64,000 nucleotides of DNA from UBA668 sp963720695 (GTDB taxonomy: Bacteria > Actinomycetota > Acidimicrobiia > Acidimicrobiales > Ilumatobacteraceae). Of the stretch, positions 19,001 through 27,933 are shown piece after piece. The DNA lies in contig CAVRGG010000004.1 in assembly GCA_963720695.1 (NCBI GenBank), forward strand, positions 1,311,695-1,375,694. The letters run 5' to 3'. The notes under the pieces are model-generated. The model was not told the origin of the DNA. It ran no database searches and saw only the letters and a list, made by a program, of their open reading frames with translations. How positions within the stretch are numbered: position 1 is the first letter of the stretch; every line of letters starts with the position of its first letter. Both the position numbers and the translations under genes were made by a program.

Positions 19001-21607
19001 GTGAATACGATTTCCGACGTGCAACCCGTCGAACGCGACCGTGAGCTGTCGGTGCTGCGCCACGCGTGGCACCAGGCAGCACTCGGTCGCGGCGGCATGA
19101 TCCTCGTCGACGGCGAGGCCGGGGCAGGGAAGACGACGCTCGTGCAGCACTTCGCGCGTGGCACCATCGACGGTGCCCGCGTGTTGTGGGGTGCGTGCGA
19201 CCCGATGCTCACGCCTCGGGCGCTCGGCCCGCTCCACGACATCGCCTCGGAGCTGACGGCGCACACCGGACGCCAACTGCGCGAGGCGACCCAACCCCAC
19301 GAGATCTTCGCGGCGGTGTTCGACGACCTTCGCGAGCAACCGTCGCTGCTGGTGGTCGACGACCTGCACTGGGCCGACCAGGGCACGGTCGACCTGCTCC
19401 GCTTCCTGCTCCGTCGTATCGAGTCGACCGGTTCGCTGGTCGTCGGCACCGTCCGCTCCGACGAGCTCGCGGTCGACCATTCGGCACGCACCCTGCTCGG
19501 CGATGCCGCCAGATCACCGCACGCCCAGTCGATCACCTTGACCCCGCTCAGCGTCGAGGCGGTGGCGGTCCTCGTCGGCGATCGGTCGATGGATCCCTTC
19601 GAGCTGCACGCCCGGACCGGGGGGAACCCGTTCTTCGTGCGCGAACTCCTCGACCATCCGACCGCCCAGTTGCCGACCACTGTGCGCGATGCGATCCTCG
19701 CCCGCACGACGCGCTTGCCTGCGGACGCCTGGGACCTCCTCCACCTCCTCGTGTGTGCGCCCGAGGCGATCCCCGATCACCTTCTCGTCCCGCTCGGGAT
19801 CGGCTTCCAGCCGTTGCGCTCGCTGCACGAGCTCGGCCTCGTTCGCCGCGGACACCGCGGGGTGACGTTCCGTCACGACCTCGACCGCATGGCCATCGCC
19901 AGTGTCATCCCCCCGGGTGCCGAGCCGGCGCTCCACCGCCGGCTCCTGCAGGCGCTCGAGTCGTTCCCCACCTCGGATCCGGCCGTGCTCGCACACCATG
20001 CGCTCGGCGCCGGTGACGCCGCGGCGATCCTCCGCCACGCCGCGGCCGCAGGTCGCGCTGCCGCCCGAGCCGGGGCTCACACGCAGGCGGCGGAGTTCTA
20101 CGCACGCGCTCTCGAACGCGCCGCGGCCGCCTCGCCCGTCGACCGCGCGGAGCTGTTCGAAGCCGTGGCAACCGAGTACTACCTCATCGATCGCCTCGAC
20201 GACGCGATCGCGGCGAGCCGCAGGGCGATGCGGGTCCGTGAGGAGACCGGCGACCGCGTCGGGATGTCCGTCAACCACCACGCGCTCGCGGTGTACCACT
20301 GGTACAACGCGGAACGCCGCCTCGCCGACGAGCACGCACGCGCTGCGGTCGACGTGCTCACCGGCGGCGATGAGGTGTCCGGGGACGATCGCTCGGTGCT
20401 CGGCCACGCGTTCGCGATGCAGGCCTTTCTGGCCCTGCACTCCAGCGAGATCGACGCCGCCCGACGACTCATCGGTCGGGCGCAGCAAGAGGCGGAACTG
20501 ACGACCGAGCCGACCGTGAAGGTGCGGGTGAAGGTGATCGACGGGTTGCTCGGCGTCGCCGAGGGCGACGCGGGCAGTCGGCGGGCGGTGGTGGACGTGC
20601 TCGACCGCTCCGGCGACGACTACGACGAGGTCTACTCCAGCGGTTACAGCAACCTCGGGTTCCTCGATGTCGAGCAGCGGCGGTTCGACGACGCCGCCGA
20701 GCTCTTGGACCGCAGCGTGGCGATGTCGGTCGAGCGCGATCTCCCGATCTGTCGCGCCTGGCAGATCGGCGCCCGAGGTCGCCTGAAGTTGTTGACCGGC
20801 GACTGGGACGCTGCGCTGGACGACGCGGACGAGGTGCTCGCCGGTCGGAGCGCGCCACTCGCCCGGTTCTGGCCGCTGCTCGAGCGAGCCATCATCGGCC
20901 TGCGCCGTCACGGCGTCGCCGGTGACGAGCTCGACGCGGCGTGGACACTCGCCGGTCGCTACGGCGAACCGCTGCGCCGACTGCACGCCGCAGCGGTGAT
21001 CGCCGAGCGGGCGTGGCTCGTCGGGTGTGACGACGGACGCCTCGACGAGTGCCGCGCGTTGCTCGCCGCACCCCCGTGCCCCGGTGTCGAGTGGGCTCGG
21101 GGTGAGCTCGCCGTCTGGCTGCACCGGCTCGACCCGAACGGTCCGGTCGACTCGGCGTGGGTGGCCGAGCCGGCACGGCTCGAGCTCGAGGGTGACGTCA
21201 CCGGCGCGGCCGCCGCCTGGGCTGCGCTGCAGGCGCCGTTCGAGCAGGCGCTGGCGCTCGCGCACTCCCATGATGCGGCACGTGCCAGGCAGGCCGTGGA
21301 GACGCTCGACCGACTGCACGCCGATGCGGTCGCGGCACGGGTGCGCCGGCTGCTGCGAGCCGAGGGTGTGGTGTCCGTGCCGGCCCGCCGCCGAGCAACG
21401 GCGACACATCCCACGGGGCTCACTGCGCGACAGCACGAGGTGTTGCGACACATGGGCGACGGACTCACCAACGCCGAGCTGGCCGCGACGTTGTACATCT
21501 CACCCAAGACCGTCGACCACCACGTGTCGGCGATCCTGTCCAAGCTCGGCGCAGCCAGCCGGCGCGAGGCGGTTCGTGTCGCACGAGCGCAGGGGATCCT
21601 CGAATGA
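19001..21607 (+). CDS. LuxR-family transcriptional regulator with N-terminal AAA/STAND ATPase (MalT/LAL type)
   Basis: The 868-residue protein has a Walker A GEAGAGKTT (38-46), a Walker B-like LLVVDDLHWAD, a long tetratricopeptide-like helical middle (about 330-790), and a C-terminal LuxR helix-turn-helix (LTARQHEVLRHMGDGLTNAELAATLYISPKTVDHHVSAIL, about 805-860). It is a large ATP-binding LuxR (LAL) activator whose oligomerisation is normally controlled by a ligand. It starts at GTG 19001. Its stop overlaps the GNAT gene start, so it heads a three-gene coupled operon. Confidence 0.9.
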   Translation: MNTISDVQPVERDRELSVLRHAWHQAALGRGGMILVDGEAGAGKTTLVQHFARGTIDGARVLWGACDPMLTPRALGPLHDIASELTAHTGRQLREATQPHEIFAAVFDDLREQPSLLVVDDLHWADQGTVDLLRFLLRRIESTGSLVVGTVRSDELAVDHSARTLLGDAARSPHAQSITLTPLSVEAVAVLVGDRSMDPFELHARTGGNPFFVRELLDHPTAQLPTTVRDAILARTTRLPADAWDLLHLLVCAPEAIPDHLLVPLGIGFQPLRSLHELGLVRRGHRGVTFRHDLDRMAIASVIPPGAEPALHRRLLQALESFPTSDPAVLAHHALGAGDAAAILRHAAAAGRAAARAGAHTQAAEFYARALERAAAASPVDRAELFEAVATEYYLIDRLDDAIAASRRAMRVREETGDRVGMSVNHHALAVYHWYNAERRLADEHARAAVDVLTGGDEVSGDDRSVLGHAFAMQAFLALHSSEIDAARRLIGRAQQEAELTTEPTVKVRVKVIDGLLGVAEGDAGSRRAVVDVLDRSGDDYDEVYSSGYSNLGFLDVEQRRFDDAAELLDRSVAMSVERDLPICRAWQIGARGRLKLLTGDWDAALDDADEVLAGRSAPLARFWPLLERAIIGLRRHGVAGDELDAAWTLAGRYGEPLRRLHAAAVIAERAWLVGCDDGRLDECRALLAAPPCPGVEWARGELAVWLHRLDPNGPVDSAWVAEPARLELEGDVTGAAAAWAALQAPFEQALALAHSHDAARARQAVETLDRLHADAVAARVRRLLRAEGVVSVPARRRATATHPTGLTARQHEVLRHMGDGLTNAELAATLYISPKTVDHHVSAILSKLGAASRREAVRVARAQGILE

Positions 21608-22125
21608 ACTCGGCGCCTGCCGTCACCGTGCGCCCGGTGGCGCCCGATGACCTCGCGTTCTTGTGGGAGATGCTCTACCGGGCGTCGTGGTCGCACCTCG
21701 ACCCTGACAGCACGCCCGAGTCGATCCGCGACGACCCGGCGCTGGCCCAGTACCTCGACGGGTGGGGCCGACCGGGCGACCTCGGGGTGATCGCCCTCGA
21801 CGGAACCCGGCCGCGAGGTGCCGCGTGGGTCCGACTTCTCGCCGACGACGAATCCGGCAGCGCGGATCACGAGCACGACGTGCCTGAACTGGCCATCGCA
21901 GTCAGCGAGGGCCACGAGGGGCGAGGCATTGGATCGAGCCTGCTCGACGCACTCATGCGCCGGCTCCCCGACACCTCTGTCGTGCTGACCGCCCGTTCGA
22001 CGAACCCGGCCATCGCGCTCTACGAACGTCACGGCTTCGTCCCCGTGGGCACGATCACGAACCGGGTGGGCACCACGAGCGTGAAGATGCTCAGGACGCC
22101 ACCCGAGCAACGCCGGCGAGCATGA
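21604..22125 (+). CDS. GNAT family N-acetyltransferase
   Basis: The 173-residue protein has the GNAT core, with ELAIAVSEGHEGRGIGSSLLDALM giving strand beta4 and the acetyl-CoA pyrophosphate loop (EGRGIG). VVLTARSTNPAIALYERHGFVPVG follows as the usual C-terminal half. ATG overlaps the LuxR stop (ATGA), and its own stop overlaps the next gene in the same way. Substrate is unknown. Confidence 0.88.
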   Translation: MNSAPAVTVRPVAPDDLAFLWEMLYRASWSHLDPDSTPESIRDDPALAQYLDGWGRPGDLGVIALDGTRPRGAAWVRLLADDESGSADHEHDVPELAIAVSEGHEGRGIGSSLLDALMRRLPDTSVVLTARSTNPAIALYERHGFVPVGTITNRVGTTSVKMLRTPPEQRRRA

Positions 22126-23069
22126 ACGTCGGCATCGCGAGCACTGCACTCCTCGACATCGCGTACGAGTCCGCAGGGCCCGACGACGGCCCGGCAGTGC
22201 TGCTCTTGCACGGCTTCCCGTACGACGTTCGATGCTTCGACGAGGTGACCGCCGCCCTTGCCGACCGTGGTCTGCGAGTCGTCGTGCCCTATCTGCGCGG
22301 CTTCGGGCCCACCCGGTTCCGTGATCCGGCCACCATGCGCTCCGGGCAGCAAGCCGCGCTCGGCACCGACGTGCTCGACCTGCTGGACGCGCTCTCCATC
22401 GAGCGCGCGGTCGTCGCCGGGTTCGACTGGGGTGGGCGCGCGGCCTGCGTGGCCGCTGTCGTCGCACCGGAGCGGATCGCCGGGCTGGTGACGGTGGGTG
22501 GCTACAACATCCAGGACCTCTCGAGGGCCGACGAACCGCTCCCACCGGCAGAGGAGAGCGCCGCGTGGTACACCCACTACTTCCTGAGCGAGCGCGGCCG
22601 CGCCGGCCTGGCGCGTCACCGCGAGGAGCTGTGCGAGCTGCTGTGGCGCCAGTGGTCACCCACCTGGGAGGGCGCCGGCGCCGCGTTCGCCGCGACGGCA
22701 CCCAGCCTGCACAACCCGGACTTCGTCGATGTGGTGATCCATTCGTACCGACATCGTCGGCGGATGGCGGACGGTGACGCCCGCTACGGAGCACTCGAGG
22801 CGCTGCTCGCGACCGGGCCGCGGATCACGGTGGCAACGATCGCGCTGGATGCGCTCGACGACGGGCTCGGCGCCGACGACTCGTCGCTCGACCGCGATCG
22901 CTTCGTCGGGGACTTCGAGGTCCGCCGGTTGCGCGGCGTGGGGCACAACCCGCCTCAGGAACGACCGGACGACTTCGCCGCCGCGGTCCTCGACATTGCT
23001 GGGTCCTCGCGTCGTCGAATCTCACACCGTGGGCACCAGACAGTTCGGCGCGACACTGGACGCGCATGA
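22122..23069 (+). CDS. alpha/beta hydrolase, epoxide hydrolase/haloalkane dehalogenase type
   Basis: The 315-residue protein has the oxyanion segment LLLHGFPYDVRCFDE and a nucleophile elbow GFDWGG in which the nucleophile is Asp rather than Ser, as in epoxide hydrolases and haloalkane dehalogenases. The His of the triad is in GVGHNPPQE near residue 275. The C-terminal 25 residues are low in hydrophobicity and may be a tail. It is the third gene of the LuxR-GNAT-hydrolase chain (ATGA overlap), so its substrate may be linked to the signal sensed by the LuxR protein. Confidence 0.84.
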   Translation: MNVGIASTALLDIAYESAGPDDGPAVLLLHGFPYDVRCFDEVTAALADRGLRVVVPYLRGFGPTRFRDPATMRSGQQAALGTDVLDLLDALSIERAVVAGFDWGGRAACVAAVVAPERIAGLVTVGGYNIQDLSRADEPLPPAEESAAWYTHYFLSERGRAGLARHREELCELLWRQWSPTWEGAGAAFAATAPSLHNPDFVDVVIHSYRHRRRMADGDARYGALEALLATGPRITVATIALDALDDGLGADDSSLDRDRFVGDFEVRRLRGVGHNPPQERPDDFAAAVLDIAGSSRRRISHRGHQTVRRDTGRA

Positions 23070-23116
23070 GGCAGAGGATGTGCAGTCGACTCACCGTCGG
23101 CTGCCGACCCGCTGAC

Positions 23117-23782
23117 TCACCGGCCGGTGCTCGTGCGGAGTAACGCCCGGCATGTGGTCTGCGACATCCACTGCTCGACGCCGTCGAGGTCCAGGTCGAG
23201 CTCGGAGAGGAGCACGAGGGCCAGGCGAACGTCGGACAGAGCAGCGATGGTTCGCGTGGCATCGACGAGATCGACGTCGTCGGGCAGGGCCCCGAGTTCG
23301 GCCAATCGTGCGGCGACGGCTTGCGCCCCGGCGCGGTGTCGGCGGCCCCCCTCCTCGACGACCGATGCCAACTCGGGCTCGGATCGCGACGCGTCGTAAC
23401 ACGTTCGCAGGATGTCGCCACACTGCTCCACGAGTCGACGCGTGATGCGCGCCGAGATGGCCGCCACCTTCTCGGGGTCTCGTTCTGCCGGCAGTTCGGC
23501 CGCGACCTCGACGACATCGGCTTCGAGGTCGATCAGATCGTTCAAGCCACGGACAAGATCGGCTTTCGATCCGACGCTGTCGTACAGGGTCTGCACGGAA
23601 ACGCCTGCGTCGGCGGCGATCGCCTTGAGGCTCGTCGCCGCATAGCCGTTCGTCGCGAAGTGCCGTCTCGCCGACCGCAGGATCTCCGCACGAGTCTGCT
23701 CGGCCTGCACCGCGCGCCGACGCGGCACCGCCTGCTCGCTGCTCGATGCGGCGCGCCTCGCGGCGACATTTTCATTGACCAT
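23117..23782 (-). CDS. TetR family transcriptional regulator
   Basis: The 221-residue protein has an N-terminal TetR helix-turn-helix (TRAEILRSARRHFATNGYAATSLKAIAADAGVSVQTLYDSVGSKADLV, about 30-80) and an all-helical ligand domain. It is divergent from a membrane protein gene across a 72-bp gap containing a 12-bp perfect palindrome, so autoregulation and control of that gene are likely. Confidence 0.9.
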   Translation of the reverse strand: MVNENVAARRAASSSEQAVPRRRAVQAEQTRAEILRSARRHFATNGYAATSLKAIAADAGVSVQTLYDSVGSKADLVRGLNDLIDLEADVVEVAAELPAERDPEKVAAISARITRRLVEQCGDILRTCYDASRSEPELASVVEEGGRRHRAGAQAVAARLAELGALPDDVDLVDATRTIAALSDVRLALVLLSELDLDLDGVEQWMSQTTCRALLRTSTGR

Positions 23783-23808
23783 CGTTCAACTCATTTGTAT
23801 GCTGTTCA

Positions 23809-23820
23809 AGTCAATTGACT
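23809..23820. promoter_or_regulatory. candidate TetR operator AGTCAATTGACT
   Basis: A perfect 12-bp palindrome, 26 bp upstream of the TetR start and 34 bp upstream of the divergent membrane-protein start. The half-sequence GTTCAA also occurs at 23784 and 23804. Confidence 0.45.
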
Positions 23821-23854
23821 CATCTTCAGACCACCGACTCTAGGGGACACGACC

Positions 23855-24544
23855 ATGACAGCGACCGCATCGTCGACCGACATCAGAAGGGCACGCACCC
23901 TGGCCGACGCCGGCCTCGTCGGCGGCATCGGCGGACTCGTCTTCGTCGCCTCGGTCATCGTCCAGAACGCCCTGCGAGCAGGATTCCCGCCCAACGATGC
24001 CAGTGGCGCTCGCGTGGCCGCGTACTACGACGCGCACCGAGGGACCTCACTGGCGCTCGCCGTGCTGTTTCCCATCGGTGCTCTCGGGCTCGCTGCGTTC
24101 CTCGGGGCGCTGCTGGCCAGACTCGGACGCGGCGACCACAGAGCGGCGGCGCTCGCCGGCGCGTTCGGGGCCGCCGGGATCATCGGGACGTACACGATGC
24201 TCATCGCCACCGACCTGGCCATCGCCGGCTACGTCCATCGAGGCAGCCCGTCGCCCGAGGTGGTCGACGGGCTGTGGGTGGTCCACAACGCGATCTTCGG
24301 CGTCCTGCTGGCCTCGATCGGCGTGGCGCTGGCAGGGTTCAGTGCGGCGGCGGCGGCGAGCGCGATGCTCCCCGACTGGTGGAAGGCGCTCGGACTGCTC
24401 GGGGCCGTGCTGCTGCTCGTCGCCGCGGCGACCACCCCGACGATCCTCGACGCCGGCCCCTCGCTCTTCATCGGTCTCGCCGGCTTTCTCGTCTGGATCG
24501 TGTTCGTGACCCTCGGCTCGGTCGCGCTGCTCCGCCGGTCCTGA
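23855..24544 (+). CDS. multi-pass membrane protein of unknown function
   Basis: The 229-residue protein has about six hydrophobic segments (about 20-42, 65-88, 95-120, 135-160, 170-190, 200-225). The first loop carries PPNDASGARVAAYYDAHR. The pattern recalls DUF4386-like small integral membrane proteins, but I cannot assign a function. It is probably controlled by the divergent TetR regulator. Start ATG 23855 follows AGGGG. Confidence 0.65.
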   Translation: MTATASSTDIRRARTLADAGLVGGIGGLVFVASVIVQNALRAGFPPNDASGARVAAYYDAHRGTSLALAVLFPIGALGLAAFLGALLARLGRGDHRAAALAGAFGAAGIIGTYTMLIATDLAIAGYVHRGSPSPEVVDGLWVVHNAIFGVLLASIGVALAGFSAAAAASAMLPDWWKALGLLGAVLLLVAAATTPTILDAGPSLFIGLAGFLVWIVFVTLGSVALLRRS

Positions 24545-24612
24545 ACGAGCGCCGGCACCCGGCGGGTGCTCGGCGCGTGAGGACGTCACACGACCGGGAT
24601 AGTGTCCGGCGC

Positions 24613-25875
24613 GTGGTGAATCGACTTCCTTCCGAGGGCCGAAGCCCCGATGACGTCCTGGCCGAACTGCTCGCCAAGCGGGGCTCCGACGTCGACTGGG
24701 CGTCGGGTCGCACGTTCGGCATGGTCTACGACGGCGGCCCGTCGGTGCACGAGGTGGCCGAGCGCACGGCACAGGAGTTCCTCCACGAGAACGCGCTCAA
24801 CACCAAGGCCTTCCCGTCGCTCGGGTCCATCCAGTCCGAGGTCGTCCGCTGGACCGCCGGCCTGCTCCACGGCGACGACGCGGTCTCGGGCTTCCTCACC
24901 AGCGGCGGCACAGAATCGATCCTGTGCGCGGTGCTCGCGGCACGCGAGCGCGGGCGCATCGAGCGCGGCATCACCGCGCCGGAGATGGTCATCGCCGAGA
25001 GCGCACACGCGGCGTTCCACAAGGCCGCCCACCTGTTCGGCATCCAGGTGCACAAGACACCGGTGCTCGCCGACTGGACCGCCGACGTGGCGGCGATGGC
25101 CGACGCGGTCAACGAGCACACCGTGTTGCTCGTCGGGTCGGCCCCTCAGTATCCCCAGGGCGTCGTCGACCCGATCCCCGCCATCGCCGCGCTGGCCACC
25201 GAGGTCGGCGCCAACTGCCACGTCGACGCCTGCATGGGCGGGTTCGTGCTCCCGTTCGCGGAACTGCTCGGCCGGGCGGTGCCACCGTGGGACTTCCGGG
25301 TCGAGGGTGTCACCTCGATCTCTGCCGACATCCACAAGCTCGGCTACGCCCCCAAGGGCGTGTCGGTCATCCTCCACGCCAACTCGAAGCTGCGCTCCTA
25401 CCAGACGTTCGTGTTCGACGACTGGCTCGGCGGCTTCTACGCGTCACCCAACCTGCAGGGCACCCGTCCCGGTGCACCGATGGCGATGGCCTGGGCGGTG
25501 ATGCGCCACCTCGGCGTCGACGGCTACAAGGAGCTCACCGCCGTCACGCTCGAGACCGCCGACCGCCTGCGGGCAGGGATCACGGCGACCGACGGCATCC
25601 GCGTCCTGGGCGACGGCAACCTCCATCTCGTCGCCATGGCGGGCGACCCTGCTGCGGCCGGCGGACCGATCGACGTGTTCGCGCTCGGCGACGCATTGCA
25701 GCGACGCGGCTGGTTCCACGACCGTCAGACCCCGCCCGACTCGCTGCACTCCACGGTGTCGAACGGCAACGCGCCGGTGCTCGACGACTACCTGGTCGCG
25801 TTGGCCGAGTCGGTGGCCGAGGTGCGCGGCACCTCCACCGACGACCGCTCCACCAACTACGCCACGCTCGAGTGA
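24613..25875 (+). CDS. PLP-dependent decarboxylase/lyase (sphingosine-1-phosphate lyase-like)
   Basis: The 420-residue fold-type I enzyme carries TSGGTESI (about 97-104, phosphate binding), HVDACMGGF (Asp205, pyridine nitrogen) and SADIHKLGYAPKG with the Schiff-base Lys242. That combination is typical of the group II decarboxylase branch containing sphingosine-1-phosphate lyases and aspartate/tyrosine decarboxylases. It lacks the N-terminal membrane anchor of eukaryotic lyases. Two adjacent GTG codons (24613, 24616) are the likely start. An M20 amidohydrolase gene begins 4 bp after the stop, suggesting a shared catabolic role. Confidence 0.85.
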   Translation: MVNRLPSEGRSPDDVLAELLAKRGSDVDWASGRTFGMVYDGGPSVHEVAERTAQEFLHENALNTKAFPSLGSIQSEVVRWTAGLLHGDDAVSGFLTSGGTESILCAVLAARERGRIERGITAPEMVIAESAHAAFHKAAHLFGIQVHKTPVLADWTADVAAMADAVNEHTVLLVGSAPQYPQGVVDPIPAIAALATEVGANCHVDACMGGFVLPFAELLGRAVPPWDFRVEGVTSISADIHKLGYAPKGVSVILHANSKLRSYQTFVFDDWLGGFYASPNLQGTRPGAPMAMAWAVMRHLGVDGYKELTAVTLETADRLRAGITATDGIRVLGDGNLHLVAMAGDPAAAGGPIDVFALGDALQRRGWFHDRQTPPDSLHSTVSNGNAPVLDDYLVALAESVAEVRGTSTDDRSTNYATLE

Positions 25876-25879
25876 GCTG

Positions 25880-27052
25880 ATGGACACCGTCGAGGCCATC
25901 AACGCCGCGCAGGCGGCCGTCGACAGGATCGCCGACGAGCTCGTCGCCCTCAGCCACGCGATCCACGAGCGGCCGGAGCTCTGCTACGAGGAGCACTTCG
26001 CGTCGGCCGAGTTGGCCGACCTGTTGCGTCGCCATGGCCTGGAGGTGGAGGCGCCGGCGTACGACCTGCCCACCGCGTTCGCTGCCCGGGCCGGCACCGG
26101 CGGCCCCCACGTGGTCATCTGCTGCGAGTACGACGCGCTGCCAGGCATCGGGCACGGCTGCGGCCACAACGTGATCGGCACCGCCGGCGCCGGCGCAGGG
26201 ATCGCGCTCGCGCCGTTGGCCGCGGCACTCGGGGGCCGGTTGACGGTGCTCGGCACGCCGGCCGAGGAGGGCGGCGGCGGCAAGGTCCGTCTGCTCGAGC
26301 GTGGCGCCTTCGACGGTGCCGACGTGGCGATGATGATCCACCCCGAGCCGGCCAACGTCGAGTACGTGCCGTATCTGGCGAACGAGACGCTGATCGTCGA
26401 GATGCACGGCAAGGCAGCGCACGCCTCGTCGTCGGCTCGAGCGGGTGTGAACGCCCTCGACGCGTTGGTGCTCGGCTACCAGGCGGCCCAGGCCCTGCGC
26501 GGCCTGCTCGCCCGCGACGAGCGGGTGTTCGGCATCATCACCGACGGCGGCGAGGCGGACAACGTGGTCCCCGCGTACGCGGCGGCCCGGTATCGCATCA
26601 GGGCTCGCGATCGCAGCCGGCTGGACCGCCTGCGCTCGCGACTCACGGCGTGCTTCGAGGGTGCCGCCATGCAGGTCGGTGCGACGTGCACCATCGAATC
26701 GCGCGCGGGCTACCTCGACCTGCGCTCCAACCGCACCCTCGCCGCCGTGTTCCGCACCGGCGCCGAGGCGCTCGGCCGCACGTTCCTCGACCCGACGAGC
26801 ATCCCGGTGGAGGCGGCGGGTTCGACCGACATGGGCAACGTCAGCCACGTGCTGCCGGTCATCCACCCCGTGCTCGACATCGGCACACGCTGTGCGGGCC
26901 ACACCGTGGAGATGACGGCGGCGTCGATCGCGCCTGGTGCGGATCGCTGCGTGCTCGACGGCGCGAAGGCCCTGGCGATGACGGCCATCGAGTTCTGGAG
27001 TCGGCCCGACCTGCGCGACCAGGTTGCCGCGGAGTTCGCACATCAGCGGTGA
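25880..27052 (+). CDS. M20 family amidohydrolase (PM20D2/AbgB-like)
   Basis: The 390-residue metallopeptidase-fold enzyme has CCEYDALPGIGHGCGHNVIG (81-100), which supplies metal ligands and matches the PM20D2/aminobenzoyl-glutamate hydrolase branch. GTPAEEGGGGK (125-135) carries the catalytic Glu pair, and GKAAHASS marks the dimerisation domain. It probably hydrolyses an N-acyl or dipeptide amide in the cytoplasm. It is tightly linked (4 bp) to the upstream PLP decarboxylase and is followed by a strong hairpin. Confidence 0.88.
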   Translation: MDTVEAINAAQAAVDRIADELVALSHAIHERPELCYEEHFASAELADLLRRHGLEVEAPAYDLPTAFAARAGTGGPHVVICCEYDALPGIGHGCGHNVIGTAGAGAGIALAPLAAALGGRLTVLGTPAEEGGGGKVRLLERGAFDGADVAMMIHPEPANVEYVPYLANETLIVEMHGKAAHASSSARAGVNALDALVLGYQAAQALRGLLARDERVFGIITDGGEADNVVPAYAAARYRIRARDRSRLDRLRSRLTACFEGAAMQVGATCTIESRAGYLDLRSNRTLAAVFRTGAEALGRTFLDPTSIPVEAAGSTDMGNVSHVLPVIHPVLDIGTRCAGHTVEMTAASIAPGADRCVLDGAKALAMTAIEFWSRPDLRDQVAAEFAHQR

Positions 27053-27058
27053 CGCGCC

Positions 27059-27094
27059 ACGGCCCCGCCCCCAGGGGAGAGGGGACGGGGCCGT
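27059..27094. terminator. bidirectional terminator hairpin between convergent genes
   Basis: Left arm ACGGCCCCGCCCC (27059-27071) pairs with GGGGACGGGGCCGT (27081-27094) with a single bulge. It lies between the M20 gene stop and the fasciclin gene stop and can serve both strands. Confidence 0.75.
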
Positions 27095-27105
27095 TGCGTG
27101 GGAGG

Positions 27106-27744
27106 TCAGGCCGTGACGGGGCGGCGACGACGGCTGATGAGCGTCGCGCCCGCACCGAGCACCAGCAGGCCGCCGGCGATCAGTGCCATGTCGATGCTGC
27201 TCGCGCCCGTCGCGGGCATCTCACCGGTTGGAGCGTTTGCTGCCGGGGGGAGGAGCACACCGTCGATCACGTGGATGATGCCGTTGCAGGCCTGGATGTC
27301 GGTGGTCGTGACCTTGACCGAGTCGTTGAGGATCACGGAGCCGTCGACGACCTTGATCGAGATCTTGGCGCCGTTCAAGGTGGTGGCCTCGCTGAGGGTC
27401 ACCACGGTCGCCGCGGGAACCTCACCGGCGATCACGTGGTAGGTGAGCACGCTGGTGAGCAGCTCCTTGTCGGCCAGCAGCTGGTCGGCCGTCATACCGA
27501 GCGAGGTCAGTGCGGCGGCGAACGCGTCGTTGGTCGGGGCCAGCACCGTGGTCTTGGGATCGTCGCACGAGTCGAACGGTCCCACCAGATCGGCCGCGGT
27601 GAGGGCCGCCACGAGCGTGGAGAACTGCGGGTCGCCGGAGGCGATCTCCGCGATCGTCTGGTCGGGAGCCGCGCTCGCCGTCGGGGCGAACGCGAACGAG
27701 CCGATCGCGAGCGCGGCGGCCACGGTTGCGAGGGTCTTCTTCAT
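27106..27744 (-). CDS. secreted fasciclin (FAS1) domain protein with LPXTG-like sorting tail
   Basis: The 212-residue protein has a Sec signal peptide ending SASA (about residue 25) and one FAS1 domain (about 27-165) with the TVLAPTNDAFAAAL and LTYHVIAGEV boxes and a final NGIIHVIDGVLLP. After a short linker comes MPATGASS (an LPXTG variant), a hydrophobic helix and the basic tail RRRRPVTA. It is expected to be surface-anchored, by sortase or the membrane helix, and to mediate adhesion or matrix contact. No sortase gene is in the window. Confidence 0.9.
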   Translation of the reverse strand: MKKTLATVAAALAIGSFAFAPTASAAPDQTIAEIASGDPQFSTLVAALTAADLVGPFDSCDDPKTTVLAPTNDAFAAALTSLGMTADQLLADKELLTSVLTYHVIAGEVPAATVVTLSEATTLNGAKISIKVVDGSVILNDSVKVTTTDIQACNGIIHVIDGVLLPPAANAPTGEMPATGASSIDMALIAGGLLVLGAGATLISRRRRPVTA

Positions 27745-27933
27745 GGTGAACTCTCTCCTGGGTCGTCGTGACCGACTCGTGTGCCGATCAGCGTTGCCGG
27801 ATGTTCGGAGCCCCCATCGATGTGGATTGCTTTTAGCACTAAGAAATTTCTCGACCTGATCGCACGGTCAACGGGGCCCTGCCCAATCCGGACCAGAACA
27901 GCCTGAGATCAGCCACCACCGGTCGGTAGCGAG

